Shown piece after piece: positions 21,068-23,153 of a stretch of DNA of 23,153 nucleotides. The notes under the pieces are model-generated. The model searched no databases, was not told where the DNA came from, and saw nothing but the letters and a program-made list of their open reading frames with translations. The DNA is from a virus. The DNA is taken from IMG/VR virus record IMGVR_UViG_3300032323_000787, positions 1 through 23,153 of that record, one strand, 5' to 3'. The position numbers and the translations under genes were made by a program. Position 1 is the first letter of the stretch. Every line of letters begins with the position of its first letter.

Positions 21068-21099
21068 TTTGGTAGACTGAATAAGATTTGTTACATTTG
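21068..21099 (+). promoter_or_regulatory. Bacteroidota-type promoter of the HNH gene
   Basis: TTTG (21068-21071), a 20-nt spacer, then TACATTTG (21092-21099), an exact TTTG / TAnnTTTG match, 15 nt before ATG 21115. It is the only exact match found on the plus strand of the right half. It shows that ATG 21115, not TTG 21088, is the start. Confidence 0.7.
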
Positions 21100-21114
21100 T
21101 TAAAACAAAAATCT

Positions 21115-21819
21115 ATGGAAAAGCAATGTACTAAATGTAATACCAGTTTACCAGCATCTGAGTTTAGGAAAGGTAGAGTTTGTATTAGTTGTGAAAGAAA
21201 ACATCACAGAGATCTCTATCAGAAGAATAAAGAACAACGACTGTCTCAAGTTAAGGAGTATCGTGAAAAAAATCTTGATAAGATAAAAGCTTATCACAAA
21301 AAGAAATACTCACAAAACTCTGAAGCTCTTATTAACAAGTCAAAAGACTATTACAATAAGAACAGAGACAAGTGTTTAGCAAAGGTTACAGAGTATCGAA
21401 ACAAAAACAGAGAGCTCATCAATGAGAAGAGAAGATCAAAACAGTATCATCTCTCACCAACAGCTAAAGTCAAAGCATCATTACACAATCGATTAAACAA
21501 GATTGTAAGATACAAAGGACTTAGACTGCATAACAGAGCTGTTAAGTTTTTAGGATGCACTGTGAATGATCTTATTCAACACCTAGAATCACAATTTCTT
21601 CCAACTATGACTTGGGAGAATCATGGTAAAGTGTGGCACATTGATCATGTTATACCATGTGCTCATTTTGATTTGACTAAAGAAGAGGATCAGTTGAAAT
21701 GTTTTCATTACAGTAATCTACAACCCTTATTTGCAACAACTACCACAATAGATGGTACTACCTACATAGGTAACTTAAACAAAAAAGATAAAATTACACA
21801 AAATCACACACAATCATGA
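21115..21819 (+). CDS. HNH homing-type endonuclease
   Basis: A 234-aa protein starting MEKQCTKCNTSLPASEFRKG. Two CxxC pairs (CTKC 5-8 and CISC, about 23-26) form an N-terminal zinc finger. A long, very basic helical region follows with repeats of the type EYRxKN / YYNKNRDK. The catalytic part has HIDHVIPC (H175, D177, H178) and HYSNLQPLFA with N201, the expected HNH residues. It has its own host-type promoter and its TGA overlaps the next ATG (ATGA). Free-standing HNH genes commonly spread in phages by cutting relatives lacking them. It nicks or cuts DNA; the target is not known. Confidence 0.88.
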   Translation: MEKQCTKCNTSLPASEFRKGRVCISCERKHHRDLYQKNKEQRLSQVKEYREKNLDKIKAYHKKKYSQNSEALINKSKDYYNKNRDKCLAKVTEYRNKNRELINEKRRSKQYHLSPTAKVKASLHNRLNKIVRYKGLRLHNRAVKFLGCTVNDLIQHLESQFLPTMTWENHGKVWHIDHVIPCAHFDLTKEEDQLKCFHYSNLQPLFATTTTIDGTTYIGNLNKKDKITQNHTQS

Positions 21820-21962
21820 AGACAATTACATTATCAATCGAAGAATTTTATCAGTTCAAAGAACTGGCACACAAATTACGCATCTGGTTTACTATCAACG
21901 TAGCAAATGGTTTTGTACAAGTTGAAGCAAATGCAGATGTATTAGAAAAATTAGGCTATTAG
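21816..21962 (+). CDS. Hypothetical 48-aa protein with rebuilt 5' end
   Basis: MKTITLSIEEFYQFKELAHK, then LRIWFTINVANGFVQVEANA and DVLEKLGY. It starts inside the HNH stop (ATGA) and ends 2 nt before the 160-aa gene. Its MKTITL start repeats the remnant at 21019, which lies just after the DUF6165-like gene where this gene would have followed without the HNH. It appears to be a small helix-plus-beta protein of unknown role. Confidence 0.6.
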   Translation: MKTITLSIEEFYQFKELAHKLRIWFTINVANGFVQVEANADVLEKLGY

Positions 21963-21964
21963 TT

Positions 21965-22447
21965 ATGTACTTTTTAGCTGAACTGGTATTCAAGTCTTAC
22001 GAAGTTAGTGAGCTTGAACCAGGGATGATCTTTGTTGACTTACTTTATCCAGGCACAGGTGACGAACAAATCTATGCATTTGTACTGAATAAAGTACCTC
22101 AAGACCAAGAATCATTCCTAAAAGAGCATGGATTTCCTGTAGAGTTCTACATATTGGCAACAGATGATAGAGAAAGCTTTACAGAGATATTAGCTTATCC
22201 TAGTCAGATAGGATGGTTTGATGAAGGCGATGATACAGATGAACTGTATGAGGTAGATATACTTATCATCAATGACATATTGAACTATTACGATGGAATA
22301 GTGGCAATTGACACAGATGGTGAGACAGGCGAACCAACTCTCTATGAGGATAAAGTGATCATAACCTATCCTGAGGAAGAGGAAGAGATTGATGATGACT
22401 TGCAGTGGGAATACATGAATGGGGAATACCCAGAAGAAGATACTTAA
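21965..22447 (+). CDS. Very acidic hypothetical protein (160 aa)
   Basis: MYFLAELVFKSYEVSELEPG leads into a beta-rich protein (MIFVDLLYPG, IYAFVLNKVP, VEFYILATDD, YEVDILIIND) with dense Asp/Glu and an acidic tail (EEEEEIDDDLQWEYMNGEYP). Basic residues are rare. Strongly acidic phage proteins may mimic DNA to block host nucleases or regulators; here this is only a possibility. It lies 2 nt after the 48-aa gene and is followed by a strong terminator. Confidence 0.6.
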   Translation: MYFLAELVFKSYEVSELEPGMIFVDLLYPGTGDEQIYAFVLNKVPQDQESFLKEHGFPVEFYILATDDRESFTEILAYPSQIGWFDEGDDTDELYEVDILIINDILNYYDGIVAIDTDGETGEPTLYEDKVIITYPEEEEEIDDDLQWEYMNGEYPEEDT

Positions 22448-22475
22448 GGATTAGGTTGTGAAGTGAGAAGGAAAT

Positions 22476-22509
22476 GGGGCTAACTACGCTGGTTAGTCCC
22501 TTTCTTTTT
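22476..22509 (+). terminator. Rho-independent terminator closing the ParB-HNH operon
   Basis: GGGGCTAAC (22476-22484) pairs with GTTAGTCCC (22492-22500), 9 bp with one wobble and a 7-nt loop, followed by TTTCTTTTT. Adjacent GAAA and TTTC can extend the stem. Confidence 0.85.
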
Positions 22510-22524
22510 AATAACAGATTTGGT

Positions 22525-22559
22525 TAGTTTTGTATAGAAAACATATGTGTTTGTATAAT
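22525..22559 (+). promoter_or_regulatory. Candidate promoter before the 99-aa gene
   Basis: TAGTTTTG (22525-22532) matches TAnnTTTG but has only TTTC, not TTTG, 20 nt upstream. An alternative is TTGTAT (22530-22535), an 18-nt spacer, TATAAT (22554-22559). Which one is used is uncertain, but the gene needs a start after the terminator. Confidence 0.4.
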
Positions 22560-22620
22560 ACACTACTAACACAAGCTTCTTATAACTAACTTAGTATAAA
22601 CAATTTAAAAAACAAAAATT

Positions 22621-22920
22621 ATGAAAAAACAAGAATTAGAACCAAAAACAATTACAAAAGAAAATGGTGAACTGCGCATTTTATTAAGCGAGTTACATCA
22701 AAATTTAGATTACGCTTTTTGGCAGAGAAGAAGAATTGAAGAAAGTCTATTATCTATTGACAGCAATTCATTGGACATCGATTTATCTCCAGAAACTTAT
22801 TTAATGAGGGAGTGTAGTAGTGATGACATTGTTACTACTCTAAAGTTTGCTCTCAATAGAGTTGAGATACAAGCGACTAATCTTGCCAAAATAGCAACAT
22901 CTCTTGACAAATTAGTTTAA
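22621..22920 (+). CDS. Hypothetical 99-aa coiled protein
   Basis: MKKQELEPKTITKENGELRI starts a helical protein (LLSELHQNLDYAFWQRRRIE, then LKFALNRVEIQATNLAKIAT and SLDKLV). A short acidic spacer sits in the middle. The leader is A-rich (AAAAAACAAAAATT). It stands alone after the terminator. No family is recognised; it may be a small binding or dimerisation protein. Confidence 0.6.
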   Translation: MKKQELEPKTITKENGELRILLSELHQNLDYAFWQRRRIEESLLSIDSNSLDIDLSPETYLMRECSSDDIVTTLKFALNRVEIQATNLAKIATSLDKLV

Positions 22921-22964
22921 TCATTAACACCTCACGATGTATAGGTTAATCGTATTTAAGGATT

Positions 22965-23153
22965 ATGAGAAACAACAATTTATCAGCCACAGGAACCTCG
23001 ATAACTGAAAATAATCAATGGGGCACACCACAATTCATAGAAGCATTAGATACTGGTAATTCTATTGAATTTATTTACAAGCAATATAGTACCATCCATA
23101 ATTTATACAATATAGGTTATATGCCAAATCAAAACCAATGCAGAGTATTTAAA
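22965..23153 (+). CDS. Hypothetical protein, C-terminus outside window
   Basis: An open frame from ATG 22965 with 63 codons and no stop before the right edge. It begins MRNNNLSATGTSITENNQWG, then TPQFIEALDTGNSIEFIYKQ and YSTIHNLYNIGY. It is polar and Asn-rich, with no membrane span or recognised motif in the visible part. The 44-nt gap before it shows no clear promoter. The first residues loosely resemble the mini-frame MRNISTGTTIN at 19339. Confidence 0.5.
   Translation, partial: MRNNNLSATGTSITENNQWGTPQFIEALDTGNSIEFIYKQYSTIHNLYNIGYMPNQNQCRVFK

Noticed and set aside
1-23153. Alternative genetic code (stop reassignment known in some crAss-like phages)
   Set aside because: TAA, TAG and TGA all end well-formed genes here, often in coupled overlaps, and no gene needs an in-frame stop to be read.

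Overview
The window looks like part of the genome of a virulent tailed phage (Caudoviricetes) of a Bacteroidota host. It is AT-rich and dense in short overlapping genes. Start codons sit behind A-rich leaders rather than Shine-Dalgarno sites. Three intergenic promoters match the host primary-sigma consensus of Bacteroidota (TTTG, 19-20 nt, TAnnTTTG). Stop usage (TAA, TAG and TGA) fits the standard code. The order terL, portal, scaffold-like, major capsid, connector and tail genes, together with an HU/IHF-like gene, is compatible with crAss-like or related Bacteroidota phages. The family cannot be fixed from sequence reading alone, and most functional names rest on motifs, size and gene order.

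Layout. Positions 1-15481, all minus strand and read right to left, form the virion block: a small membrane protein, a winged-helix-like regulator, an HU/IHF-like protein, a zinc-ribbon protein, three small genes, large terminase, portal, scaffold-like protein, major capsid protein, two connector-like proteins, a cysteine-containing virion protein with a Thr-rich tail, a beta-rich virion protein, a tiny CxxC protein, an 88-aa protein, a collar-type fibre, a second fibre-associated protein and a partial membrane protein. Hairpins and terminators after the portal, capsid and 389-aa genes probably set different expression levels within the block. Positions 15482-15801 are a divergent control region with a strong minus-strand promoter and an unusual cluster of G and C runs.

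Positions 15802-23153, plus strand, form an accessory or early block of mostly small genes: membrane proteins, a 172-aa protein with capsid-like codon choice, a membrane protein ending in an AT-hook, a ParB/sulfiredoxin-fold protein, a DUF6165-like protein, an HNH endonuclease that appears to have landed in a 48-aa gene and rebuilt its 5' end, and several unknown proteins. Three long non-coding stretches (16605-16909, 17736-18101 and 18363-18925) separate these genes.

The most unusual material is in those non-coding stretches: five copies plus one half copy of a 22-bp dyad at 18404-18600, with a related site in front of the minus-strand operon; a pair of dyads at 17215-17270 that can also fold as one hairpin; a pseudoknot-topology repeat at 17721-17780; a hairpin whose whole 7-nt loop is complementary to an upstream segment (18608-18680); and a branched, switch-like fold at 18771-18879 before the AT-hook membrane protein gene. 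These could be an origin, operators or regulatory RNAs. No tRNA, CRISPR array, integrase or insertion sequence was seen.
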